DNA from: Methanobrevibacter sp.
GTDB taxonomy: Archaea; Methanobacteriota; Methanobacteria; Methanobacteriales; Methanobacteriaceae
NCBI RefSeq assembly: GCF_030539665.1
Contig: NZ_JAUNXR010000006.1
Location: forward strand, 1-51,543
Reading direction: 5' to 3'
Length of the DNA stretch: 51,543 nucleotides
A program made the position numbers and the translations under genes. Below are positions 1 through 9,208 of the stretch, piece after piece (the first letter of the stretch is position 1; the number at the start of each line of letters is the position of its first letter). Below the pieces are notes generated by a model. That model ran no database searches. It was not told the DNA's origin and saw only the letters and a program-made list of their open reading frames with translations.

Positions 1-129
1 ATAATCATATGCAAATAACAAAATTTACACATCGACAAAGGGTTTCAACAAAGCCTTAAAAAGGTTTATGAGACTCATGAAGACGTTAACCTTAATGTTT
101 ACCTATTTAAGAAGGGAAATTTCAGCGAT

Positions 130-1989
130 TTGATTGAGGTGGATATAATCTATGAAAACGATGAATTGATGGTTATATCCAGAATAGGTGAATGTTCCAA
201 TATGGAAGAAATAAGGAATTATCAGTATCTGTATGATGAAACCAGTATTATTGAGGATTATATAGGTACCGATACAGACAACTATGTTGTTTCCTATAAC
301 GTTGAGGCTCAAAAGTACAGCTGGTCAAATAAGATTTTAGAGTTGCTGGATATTGATAACACTGAGGATTTTTCAAACAGAAATCTTATCAAAGAGTTTA
401 TTGTAAAAGAGGATTTGTTAAAAGTAAGGGAGCTCTATAAGGAGATAACTCCTGAAAATCCCGTTATCGATTATGATTTTAGAATTTTAACCCAAAAAAA
501 TAATTTGAAATATATTCATTGCAATCTTTTCGCTATTTACGACAACAATGATTATCTGAAGAAGGTATTTTATTTCTTTACTGATAAGACTGAAAATAAG
601 ATCATTAAAGACAATCTTAACATTTTAACTGAAAATTTGGAGATTTTGGAAAGGTCAAGCAGGTCAGCATTCTACTATAAGAATGCTAACGGCAAATATC
701 AGTGGTCCTCCAATATATGCAATATCGTTGACTGTCCCAACAGGGAGGCAATTCACAACAAGGATATTATCAATGAGCTTGTACTTGAAGAGGACAGGGA
801 AATTTTGGAGAAATTCATTGATTCATTGAGTATTGAATCTCCTACTGCAAACTTCAAAATCAGAATCATTTCTCGTTTGGGGATTTTAAAATACCTTAAC
901 ATATTTATAAAGAACGTATATGATAGTGAAGGCAATTTTGAATATAGAAATATGCAGGTTTATGATGTTAGTGACATGGAGAATATCCAAACCGATTTAA
1001 GCAATCTAATCAACACTTTTAATTCCGTTGATTATAATCTTAAAACAGGATTGATCTATGAGAATTATGCAGGTAAGCTTAAAGTAAGTAAAATGTTTAA
1101 CCACGTTATAGGGGTTTATAGAAACTGGAGTTCCGGTGGTAGGGAACAGTTTATCGAGAATTTAATCAATAAAAACACCTATTTAAGCTATTATGAAAAG
1201 TTCATGGATTATGAACTTGATCAGATTCATTTATTGTTGTACTATAAATTCGATGGCTATGACGACGATATTAGAATTTTTGAATATTTCCTGAAACGTA
1301 AGAACAATACTATTAGCGGTTATATCAGGGATATTTCAACTATTAAGGACACTGAAATGGAACTTAAGATTTTGAATAACCAGAAATCCATGCTTATTAA
1401 GGAGATTCACCATCGTGTTAAAAACAATCTCCAGGTTTTAAGCAGTCTATTGAATCTTGAAGAGAGGTTTTATGAGGATGCTCCAAACGAGATTATTGAT
1501 GCAACTAAAAAGAGAATCAAATCAATGGCTTTAATCCATGAACTGACTTATAATTCTCATATTTTAGAAACTGTAAACATTAAAAAGTATTTTGATATTT
1601 ATGATGAGGAGATGGGCTTTGTTTATGATGACAATCATATTAAGATGAAGAATGATATTTCTGAGGACATTAATTTCAGTACAGAAATTATGACTCCCTT
1701 GGTCCTTATTATTAATGAATTCATGTCTAACTCCATTAAATATGCATTCAACGATGAAAATGACAATGATGAGAACATCATATCCAAATCCATTAGAATA
1801 GAGGATGGCAATTGTATTGTCGAATATAAGGATAATGGTGTTGGTCTTCCTGAGGATTATGATATTTACCATTCCAATGGTCTTGGTTGGACCATTATCA
1901 TTTCATTGATTAGTCAGTTGGACGGTACTTTGGAGGAAATTGAAAGTGATGGAATTGGATTTAGATTTACATTTCCAATTAACAGGTAA
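130..1989 (+). CDS. PAS / HisKA_2 sensor histidine kinase, 5' end disrupted
   Basis: This is a cytoplasmic two-component histidine kinase that should autophosphorylate on a histidine and pass phosphate to a receiver, probably the one encoded 11 bases downstream. PAS-like sensor modules fill the first ~400 residues. The H-box HHRVKNNLQ lies near residue 427, followed by the HisKA_2 helix pair and a HATPase_c domain (N-box NEFMSNSIKYAF near residue 530, then GVGLP and GLGWTII). No transmembrane segment is visible. The only available start is TTG at 130, but the frame is open back to position 19 and that stretch still resembles the paralogue at 2353-4590 (for example KKVYETHEDVNL against REAYETGKKVNL). 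An in-frame TAA at 16-18 interrupts it. The gene is therefore either 5'-truncated or broken by a stop or frameshift near the window edge. The kinase call is firm; the start is not. Confidence 0.85.
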   Translation: MIEVDIIYENDELMVISRIGECSNMEEIRNYQYLYDETSIIEDYIGTDTDNYVVSYNVEAQKYSWSNKILELLDIDNTEDFSNRNLIKEFIVKEDLLKVRELYKEITPENPVIDYDFRILTQKNNLKYIHCNLFAIYDNNDYLKKVFYFFTDKTENKIIKDNLNILTENLEILERSSRSAFYYKNANGKYQWSSNICNIVDCPNREAIHNKDIINELVLEEDREILEKFIDSLSIESPTANFKIRIISRLGILKYLNIFIKNVYDSEGNFEYRNMQVYDVSDMENIQTDLSNLINTFNSVDYNLKTGLIYENYAGKLKVSKMFNHVIGVYRNWSSGGREQFIENLINKNTYLSYYEKFMDYELDQIHLLLYYKFDGYDDDIRIFEYFLKRKNNTISGYIRDISTIKDTEMELKILNNQKSMLIKEIHHRVKNNLQVLSSLLNLEERFYEDAPNEIIDATKKRIKSMALIHELTYNSHILETVNIKKYFDIYDEEMGFVYDDNHIKMKNDISEDINFSTEIMTPLVLIINEFMSNSIKYAFNDENDNDENIISKSIRIEDGNCIVEYKDNGVGLPEDYDIYHSNGLGWTIIISLISQLDGTLEEIESDGIGFRFTFPINR

Positions 1990-2000
1990 GGTGTGTTTAA

Positions 2001-2342
2001 ATGAATATATTAGTTGTGGAAGATGAATTGATAATTCAATTGGATATTAAGATAGAACTTGAAGACAACGGTTTTGTAGTATTTACTGCAGATAGGGGTG
2101 ACGATGCTATTGACATTGTCGAAAATAATGATATCGATTGTGTTTTAATGGACATTAACATAAAAGGAAACAAGAATGGTATTGAAACAGCCAACATAAT
2201 AAGGGATAACTATGACATTCCAATCATATTCAGTACTGCAAACAATGACTTACTGAATCGTGAGGAATTCCCTTATGTTATTACCAAGCCATTCAATATA
2301 AACGAAATCAAAAACATCATTGAGGAAGTTAAAAACTTATAA
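2001..2342 (+). CDS. Stand-alone response-regulator receiver (CheY-like)
   Basis: This 113-residue protein is a single receiver domain with no output domain. The N-terminal acidic pair (VEDEL), the phospho-acceptor aspartate in VLMDINIKG (about residue 51), the switch threonine in FSTAN and the lysine in ITKPF are all present. It starts 11 bases after the upstream kinase gene and ends 10 bases before a second, paralogous kinase, so all are probably cotranscribed. Lacking an effector domain, it must act by protein contact or as a phosphorelay intermediate. Its likely partner is the upstream HisKA_2 kinase; a possible target is the receiver-glycosyltransferase fusion at 5013-9197. Family call is secure; partners are inferred from position. 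Confidence 0.92.
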   Translation: MNILVVEDELIIQLDIKIELEDNGFVVFTADRGDDAIDIVENNDIDCVLMDINIKGNKNGIETANIIRDNYDIPIIFSTANNDLLNREEFPYVITKPFNINEIKNIIEEVKNL

Positions 2343-2352
2343 GTGACTTAAT

Positions 2353-4590
2353 ATGCAAGTAAAAGAATTAGAAAAAGGAAAAATTGTCGTAGAAGATTAC
2401 GATTCATTAAATTTTTACAGAAATTCTGATAAGGTTAAGGAATCCAAACCTCTTAACAACCCGTTACTTATTAGTGCAATGAATGTTGATGTTGATGTTA
2501 TAGAACCGGTTAACAATGGAAAAGAGTTTTTAGTTAAACATATCAGTGAAATAAACAAAAATCTGACCTATAAGTACACCAATCTGAACTTTAAGGATAG
2601 GTATTATGGAGATATTTTTCCCGATTTTAAGGATGTCGTTTATCCTTACATGAGAGAGGCCTATGAGACTGGAAAAAAGGTTAATTTAAAGTTTTATTTT
2701 TATAAAAACAACATGTTGAAATTCATTATCGATTCCGTTTTATTATATGAAAACGGAGAGATCCTATTTTTACATTCCAACATAACACCTACTGAAGATA
2801 CTTTAGATTTTGATTTTGATTACTTTGATGAGGATCATATTATTGACTATTACATTAAAAGCATTAATAATAAAGAATCTTTGGTGATTATTGAAAATAA
2901 GAAAAATAACACATTCAATGTTCCTGATGAAGTATACTCCTTGTTTGAATTAAAAAAAGACGATTATTCTGATTTTAAAAGTTTAGTAAAAGATTTGCTG
3001 TTTGAAAACGACATTTCATATTTGATCGATAAAACAAAAAGCATAACTGTTAACAATTCGCAGGCCACATTGAACTTCAAAGTATTGACACCAAAACATG
3101 AGGTGAAAACCTTTAGATGCTTCATTTTCGGTCTTTTTGATAAAAATGAGGAACTGGAAAACATATTCTATTTTGTAAAGGACATCACAGATTATGATTT
3201 GACTGCCGCAAGTCTGAAGGAACTGAACAACAACCTTCATGCAATTCAAACCCTGAGCAGGGGAGCTATCTATTACTTCAACATTCATGGGGAATATATG
3301 TGGACATCCAACATTAGAAACATCGTTGAATCATCCACATTTAACTATAAGTCAGATTACAACATCATTGAAGACCTTGTTCTTGAAGAGGATCGTGAAA
3401 TATATGAGGAGGCTTTCAATTCCCTGAACAAGCTAAACCCTCTCCAAAACTTCAAAGTTAGAATCAAGACCATGAAAGGCAATATTAAGGACATCAATAT
3501 CATTCTTAAAAATATCTACGACGGCAACAATGAAATTATTAGCAGTTCCATGCAAGTATATGACATTACAAAGGGAACTGTCGAAAGCAATTACATAAGG
3601 CTCATAAATGCGTTCAATGCAGTTTCATCCCATTTGAAAACCGCAGTCATCTATGGAAACGGAAAAGGAAAGTTCAAGCCAAGCAATGTGATTGAAGACA
3701 TTTTAGGAATTCCTGCCGCCGAATGGTCTGAAAGCGGAAGAAAGATATTTATTGAAAACCTTGTTGACAGCTCAAAGCTTGAAAGGGAAATTGAAAGATT
3801 GACCAATCATGAAACAGACGAGGTTAATTTACTTTTGAAATATAAGTTTAATGGAGACCCCAACAATATTAAGATAATCAGATATTATCTTTTCAGAGAC
3901 GACAACAACGATATATCAGGATATGTTGAGGACATTACCGAAGTTAAGGAATATGAAAAGCATCTTAAAAGATTAAATCAGGAAAAGTCCATTCTATTAA
4001 AAGAAGTTCATCACAGGGTTAAAAACAATCTTCAGGTTTTAAGCAGCCTATTGAATCTTGAAGAGAGGTTTTACAAAAATGAGCCTGAAGAGATCTTAAA
4101 ATCCACCAAAAAGAGATTGAAGTCAATTGCTCTGGTTCATGAGATGACATATGGAAATATGGATATGGAATCGGTCAATCTTAAGGATTATTTTGAGATT
4201 TTTGATAAGGATGTATATGGAATATACTCTGATGAGCATTTCATAATCAAAAATGAGATAGATGACATTGACATTTCATCAAATAAGGTTACACCGCTGA
4301 TTTTGATAATTAACGAATTCGTTTCAAATTCAATTAAATATGCATTTGATTATGAAAACAATGGAAAAGCCAACATAATTAGAAAAACAATAAAATGTGA
4401 TGGGGACACCTGTATTGTTGAGTATGGGGATAATGGTAAAGGTCTTCCAGAAGGATTTGACATTAACAGATCAGGAGGACTGGGATGGACAATTATCAAT
4501 TCATTCGTAAAACAATTGGATGGTGAAATTGAACAGCTCCCTGGTGAAGGAACTAATTTCAGAATTAAATTCCCGATAAATGGTGATTAG
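2353..4590 (+). CDS. PAS / HisKA_2 sensor histidine kinase (paralogue of the first gene)
   Basis: This 745-residue histidine kinase is a full-length relative of the interrupted gene at 130-1989. Several PAS-like units occupy roughly residues 60-540. The H-box HHRVKNNLQVL lies near residue 553, and the HATPase domain has N-box NEFVSNSIKYAF, GKGLPEGFD and GLGWTIIN. No transmembrane helix is apparent, so it probably senses a cytoplasmic signal. The TAG stop at 4588-4590 is followed directly by the ATG of the next receiver gene, which indicates strict cotranscription and probably translational coupling. The near identity of the H-box regions of both kinases (for example LQVLSSLLNLEERFY) points to a gene duplication that included the receiver. 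The signal sensed cannot be told from sequence. Confidence 0.92.
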   Translation: MQVKELEKGKIVVEDYDSLNFYRNSDKVKESKPLNNPLLISAMNVDVDVIEPVNNGKEFLVKHISEINKNLTYKYTNLNFKDRYYGDIFPDFKDVVYPYMREAYETGKKVNLKFYFYKNNMLKFIIDSVLLYENGEILFLHSNITPTEDTLDFDFDYFDEDHIIDYYIKSINNKESLVIIENKKNNTFNVPDEVYSLFELKKDDYSDFKSLVKDLLFENDISYLIDKTKSITVNNSQATLNFKVLTPKHEVKTFRCFIFGLFDKNEELENIFYFVKDITDYDLTAASLKELNNNLHAIQTLSRGAIYYFNIHGEYMWTSNIRNIVESSTFNYKSDYNIIEDLVLEEDREIYEEAFNSLNKLNPLQNFKVRIKTMKGNIKDINIILKNIYDGNNEIISSSMQVYDITKGTVESNYIRLINAFNAVSSHLKTAVIYGNGKGKFKPSNVIEDILGIPAAEWSESGRKIFIENLVDSSKLEREIERLTNHETDEVNLLLKYKFNGDPNNIKIIRYYLFRDDNNDISGYVEDITEVKEYEKHLKRLNQEKSILLKEVHHRVKNNLQVLSSLLNLEERFYKNEPEEILKSTKKRLKSIALVHEMTYGNMDMESVNLKDYFEIFDKDVYGIYSDEHFIIKNEIDDIDISSNKVTPLILIINEFVSNSIKYAFDYENNGKANIIRKTIKCDGDTCIVEYGDNGKGLPEGFDINRSGGLGWTIINSFVKQLDGEIEQLPGEGTNFRIKFPINGD

Positions 4591-5004
4591 ATGGCAAATA
4601 AAGTTCTTATTGTAGAAGATGAAGCAATTACTGCATTAGATTTAAAATTAAGTTTAGAAGAATTGGGTTATGAGGTTGTGGACACTGTTGACAATGGTCA
4701 TGATGCTGTTACAGTAGCCGTTGAGGAAAGGCCTGATGTGGTTCTTATGGATATCAACCTTAAGGGGGACATGACAGGTATCGAAGCTGCAGCACAGATA
4801 ATCAAGTTTTCCATTCCAATTATCTATTTGACTGCAAACACAGATGATGAAACTTTCTTTGAAGCAAATGAGGAAGGGACATATGGTTATCTTACAAAAC
4901 CTTATAATATAATAAAGCTCAAAAATATAATTAAGTTAACCATACACCGTTCTAAAATTGATGCGCAGAAAGTTAATCTAGCACATGGATTCATTAAAAA
5001 GTAA
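4591..5004 (+). CDS. Stand-alone response-regulator receiver
   Basis: This 137-residue protein is a receiver domain plus a short C-terminal extension (about residues 120-137). The acidic pocket (VEDEAI), phospho-acceptor Asp in VLMDINLKG, switch Thr in YLTAN and lysine in YLTKPY are complete. The ATG follows the kinase stop codon with no spacer, so the two are a cognate pair by position. No DNA-binding domain follows the receiver. The next gene, nine bases on, carries its own receiver-like module fused to a glycosyltransferase, so the pair may feed phosphate or a protein-contact signal into surface glycan synthesis. Family certain; target inferred. Confidence 0.92.
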   Translation: MANKVLIVEDEAITALDLKLSLEELGYEVVDTVDNGHDAVTVAVEERPDVVLMDINLKGDMTGIEAAAQIIKFSIPIIYLTANTDDETFFEANEEGTYGYLTKPYNIIKLKNIIKLTIHRSKIDAQKVNLAHGFIKK

Positions 5005-5012
5005 GATTGAAA

Positions 5013-8000
5013 ATGAGTAATGAGGATATCTACAGTAAATTAGATTCAATTATCAACAAATCTAAAAAAGAATCAAAATCAGATTCATACAAGGGCAAGG
5101 ATTTAAATTCAAAGCTAGATTACATAATCGAAAAATCCAGGACAAGGGATGAAGCAAAAGAGCAAGAAAGTCCTGAATACGCAAGGGTTGAATTAAAAAC
5201 AGACAACGTTGTCTCAGATTACAGTTCGGATTTCAGTAACCTGAATTCCAGGCTGGACGATGTCCTGTTGAAGATAGAGGATTCCGCACCAAGCTATGAC
5301 GGGGAAATAGGTGCGATTCATTCAAAGATTGATAGCATTGCATCATTGTTGAATGACGAATCAAAGCTAAATGAAATTTCAGACAAGCTTGATGACAGAA
5401 ATGATTTGCATGCTCTTGAATCAAAGTTAAATGATATTATCGTTAAGCTTAACAGACCTGAAAACAACTTCAAGCAGGAAAGGATTGACGATACGAACAT
5501 TGAGGAGTTCCACTCAAAGCTTGACAAGATTAACACTATTGTTAAGAAGAACCATAACAGGGCTGCAATTTCAGACATCAATTCAAAACTTGACAGCATT
5601 ATCAAGACACTGGAGGACGATTCTAAAATCGATGACATTTCAGACAAGATCGACAGCTTCCAGCATGAATCCAAGATTGACATCATCAATGATAAGCTGG
5701 ATTATCTTTTTACAGCATTTAAGGAATTTTCCAACATTGACAATATTCATGAGTTCAATTCAATAAAAAAGCAATTCAACGACATACTGGCTGATTTTGA
5801 TAACTTGAAGTTGGATGAAATCAATTCCAACCTCAATTCCATAATTTCCAGCCTTGACGATATACCTAAAACCACTTCCAAGCTGGAAACAATAAATGAT
5901 ACGTTGGTTCATAAAAAGGATTTGAATAAGATTCATACCAAACTGGACAACATAAAATCCAAAGAGACAGAAACCAAGGTCAATGACATCCTTGACATAT
6001 TGAACAAGAGCAATTCAGACATTGATTCCAAGCTGGATGAAATTATCCTCTCAGTCAAAAATGATGACTATCTAAAGGAAATCAATTCAAAGCTAGATGA
6101 GATTAAGGCAGATTCAGGCATTGAAAAAATAGATTCCAAGCTTGACGATGCGATGGATTTAATAGGCAATAATCGTAGACTCAACAATCTTGACGTTAAA
6201 GTCGATAAGGTATTGGCTGAGATAAGCGAAAAACCTAAGGAAATAGATTTCGACAAGATAGATGAGATATTGGCCAAAATGGAAAACAATGCACAGATTG
6301 AAGACGTTGATTCCAAGGTTGATGATGTTCTAACAATCTTGAATGACGACTCCAAGCTAAGCGAAATCTCATCCAAGCTTGACAATTCATTTGACTTTGA
6401 CAATATCAACAGCAAATTGGAAGAGATATTGAAGGAGACCTTGAACCATCAGGATTTCGAAACAATAATTTCCAAACTAAATTCAGTGATGGAGGCTGTG
6501 GATGAGGCCAATTCCATAAATCACGATTCAAGGATAGATGGGGATAAGCTAAAGCACTTCAATTCAAAACTGGACAACATCCTTTTGGCAGTCAAGAAGG
6601 AATCAAGAGAAATCGATTTGGACGAATTGGAAAAAATAGAATCCAGATTGGATGATTTGGTTTTAAAATTAGGTGAAATTGCCAAGAATCAGGTTTCCAA
6701 TGAGAGATTTGATGTTCTTGAGAACAAGCTTGACAATGTTGTTTCAAACGAAAGGATTGATGTTCTTGAGAACAAGCTTGACAATGTTGTTTCAAACGAA
6801 AGGATTGATGTTCTAGAAACCAAACTTGATGAGATAGCCTCTAATCTAGCAAATGTCGGAAAGGAGCCTGTTAGCGATACACTTACAATTAACAGACTCA
6901 ATGAATTGGAGTCCAAGATTGACATGGTCATCAGCATAGTCGGTGATGACGTCGACCTTGTAAGTGCCAGTGAAGTTGAAACCAAGTTTACAGACATAGA
7001 ATCCAAAATAGACGACATTATACTTAACCTGACCGACAATACCACTGATCTTGATATTGATGGAAAACTGAGAATAATCTCCCACAAGCTAAGCGAATCA
7101 ATCAAGGAAGAGGAAAGTGAAGAGGATTCTGAAGGTGAGATTGAAGAGAAATCCCTTAATGATGACAAGGAAAAGATAGATGACGATTTCGGATTTGATC
7201 CCGAGTCATTTGAATCTGAAATCATTTCCGCAATGGAAAAGAACAGGCCAGACATTGTAAAGGATGAAGGGGGAGAAACCGAAAAGGCCGAAGAGTCTAA
7301 GGAAGTCACCAAGGTCGAAGCCGAGATAGTGGAAGAGCCTTTGAAGGATGAAGAGGAAGAACCTGCAGAGGACGATACAGCCCTAATCGAAGACATTGCA
7401 AGGTCAGAATATACAGTTAAGGAGAAAAGATACAATTTTGATGTAAGTTCCCTTAAGGGAAAGGAAATATCTCCTTTGATTTTGCTTTTAACAAATAATG
7501 ATGAAGATGAGGAAAGGCTGAACAGGATAATGGATGAGATGGGTGCCGATGTGGTCAATTTCAGCGAAGAAAGCAAGGCATCCGACTATATCAAGAACAA
7601 TGACGTTGATTTGATATTGCTTGACATAGATTCCGACGTTGACGTAACCACTTTCTTGGATGAGATTGTTCTCTTTAACATTCCGACACTTCTTATCGTT
7701 GATCTCAATAAGGACATTCCTGATGAGCTGTTTAACTATTCATACAACTTCATCTTCAAGCCTTTCACCAATATGGAAGTGGAACAGACAATCTATGTTG
7801 TTTTGATTGAACATACGAAGAATCACCAGCTTATTCTGGATGCCAAAAGCAATATTGACGAGAAGAACCAGGAACTGATTATCGAGAAGGTTGAATCATT
7901 CCTCCTTCTGTTCCTTTCAGTTACCTTGATTGTTACAGGAATAGTCACATTCAACATAACATTCCTGCAGTGGATCATATTCATCCCATCCGTTCTTATG

Positions 8001-9197
8001 CTAATCATTGCATTTGTAAGTCTCAAGAAGATTAAGGAGCCTGAACCGTTTGAAGAGCCTCCATTCGTAAGCATCATCATTCCTGCACACAATGAAGAGT
8101 ATTCAATCGAAGGAACCGTTCGCTGCATCGGAGACATCGACTATACACACAACGGCAAAAAGAACTTCGAGCTTATTGTGTGCAACGACGGTTCAACCGA
8201 CAGGACAGGTGAGATTCTTAAAGGATTGAAGGATGAAATTGACGTTTTAAGAATCGTTACAAGAAAGCCACCTCAATCCGGTAAGGGTAAGGGTTTTGTA
8301 CTGAACGACGCTTTCAATCTCTCCAAAGGAGAAATCATCGGTGTATTTGATGCGGATACAAGGGTTCATCCAGATTTCCTGGACAAGATCGTCCCTTACT
8401 TGAACGACCCTACAGTGGAAGGTGTTCAGTCAAGGGTAAAAATGTTCAACAAGGACGAGAACTTCGTTACCAGAATGCAGCATGTTGAATTCAGCTGCTT
8501 TGCAAATACATTGAGGGCTCGTGACATTATGGGCTTCAACGGTTTCCTTGGAGGTAACGGACAGTTCGTTAAAAGGCAGACCATTGAGGATGTAGGAAAA
8601 TGGGACGGTTTTGCAGTTACTGAGGATTTGAACCTAAGTATCAAGATGCTGATTGAAGGAAAGAGAATCAGGTTCTGTGGTGAGGCTGCAATCTATCAGG
8701 AAGCTGTAAATACCTGGAAGGCCCTTTTCAAGCAGAGGACCAGATGGGCATCCGGTAACTTTGAAGCTCTCTTCATTTACACTCCTGTGATTTTAAGGTC
8801 AAAGATATCTCCGCTGAAAAAACTGGGAATCATCGACCACATTTCATTTTATGCATTTAACCTGTTCATTTTCACAGGATTCGTCATATTCATAGTTAAC
8901 ATAATAGCATGGTTCGTATTACATCAGCCAACATTCATAAGAATGGATGCGCCGTTAATAATCGGTTTGATTTCTGCATTTGCATTCTTCCCGCCGCTTA
9001 TCATTTCATTGACAAGGGACAAGACAAATGTGATTTCATTCATAAAGGATCTTATAGGCTATTGGATGTACTGCTATCACTTGATTCCGCTGTTCTTCAA
9101 GACAATGTACAGCATGTTTACAAGAAAGGAAAGAACCTGGGACAAGACCGAGCACAAGATAAGCGAATGCGATCCTGACATTCTATTGGAGGAATAG
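5013..9197 (+). CDS. SKLD-repeat / receiver-like / membrane GT2 glycosyltransferase fusion
   Basis: This 1394-residue protein has three parts. Residues ~1-690 are dozens of short degenerate units around SKLDxI, predicted helical or coiled-coil, followed by an acidic linker (~695-800). Residues ~816-936 look like a receiver, with candidate phospho-acceptor in LLLDIDSD and lysine in FIFKPF. Two membrane helices (~958-1005) precede a processive GT2 domain like bacterial cellulose or poly-GlcNAc synthases: VSIIIPAHNEE, CNDGSTDRTG, DADT (DxD), TEDLNLS and QRTRWASGN are all present, and several membrane helices close the protein. ATG 5013 is preferred to TTG 5007 as the normal start. The likely role is transfer of a nucleotide-sugar to a growing glycan at the inner face of the membrane, under direct receiver control, possibly clustered by the coiled coil. 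The product is unknown. Confidence 0.88.
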   Translation: MSNEDIYSKLDSIINKSKKESKSDSYKGKDLNSKLDYIIEKSRTRDEAKEQESPEYARVELKTDNVVSDYSSDFSNLNSRLDDVLLKIEDSAPSYDGEIGAIHSKIDSIASLLNDESKLNEISDKLDDRNDLHALESKLNDIIVKLNRPENNFKQERIDDTNIEEFHSKLDKINTIVKKNHNRAAISDINSKLDSIIKTLEDDSKIDDISDKIDSFQHESKIDIINDKLDYLFTAFKEFSNIDNIHEFNSIKKQFNDILADFDNLKLDEINSNLNSIISSLDDIPKTTSKLETINDTLVHKKDLNKIHTKLDNIKSKETETKVNDILDILNKSNSDIDSKLDEIILSVKNDDYLKEINSKLDEIKADSGIEKIDSKLDDAMDLIGNNRRLNNLDVKVDKVLAEISEKPKEIDFDKIDEILAKMENNAQIEDVDSKVDDVLTILNDDSKLSEISSKLDNSFDFDNINSKLEEILKETLNHQDFETIISKLNSVMEAVDEANSINHDSRIDGDKLKHFNSKLDNILLAVKKESREIDLDELEKIESRLDDLVLKLGEIAKNQVSNERFDVLENKLDNVVSNERIDVLENKLDNVVSNERIDVLETKLDEIASNLANVGKEPVSDTLTINRLNELESKIDMVISIVGDDVDLVSASEVETKFTDIESKIDDIILNLTDNTTDLDIDGKLRIISHKLSESIKEEESEEDSEGEIEEKSLNDDKEKIDDDFGFDPESFESEIISAMEKNRPDIVKDEGGETEKAEESKEVTKVEAEIVEEPLKDEEEEPAEDDTALIEDIARSEYTVKEKRYNFDVSSLKGKEISPLILLLTNNDEDEERLNRIMDEMGADVVNFSEESKASDYIKNNDVDLILLDIDSDVDVTTFLDEIVLFNIPTLLIVDLNKDIPDELFNYSYNFIFKPFTNMEVEQTIYVVLIEHTKNHQLILDAKSNIDEKNQELIIEKVESFLLLFLSVTLIVTGIVTFNITFLQWIIFIPSVLMLIIAFVSLKKIKEPEPFEEPPFVSIIIPAHNEEYSIEGTVRCIGDIDYTHNGKKNFELIVCNDGSTDRTGEILKGLKDEIDVLRIVTRKPPQSGKGKGFVLNDAFNLSKGEIIGVFDADTRVHPDFLDKIVPYLNDPTVEGVQSRVKMFNKDENFVTRMQHVEFSCFANTLRARDIMGFNGFLGGNGQFVKRQTIEDVGKWDGFAVTEDLNLSIKMLIEGKRIRFCGEAAIYQEAVNTWKALFKQRTRWASGNFEALFIYTPVILRSKISPLKKLGIIDHISFYAFNLFIFTGFVIFIVNIIAWFVLHQPTFIRMDAPLIIGLISAFAFFPPLIISLTRDKTNVISFIKDLIGYWMYCYHLIPLFFKTMYSMFTRKERTWDKTEHKISECDPDILLEE
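6693..6836 (+). repeat. 48-bp in-frame tandem repeat, three units
   Basis: Three consecutive 48-base units each encode a 16-residue unit of the form VSNERIDVLENKLDNV. Units one and two are nearly identical in DNA; the third has diverged at its 3' end (ETKLDEIA). This recently expanded block sits inside the much longer degenerate SKLD repeat region, suggesting that the length of the coiled-coil part changes by slippage or unequal recombination. Confidence 0.9.
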
Positions 9198-9208
9198 GAG
9201 GTTGTACT

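Noticed and set aside
6689-7576. Long open frame on the - strand, Ser/Leu-rich, 295 codons
   Set aside because: It is the antisense shadow of the acidic SKLD repeat region; no ribosome site, biased Ser/Leu composition and full overlap with a clear gene.
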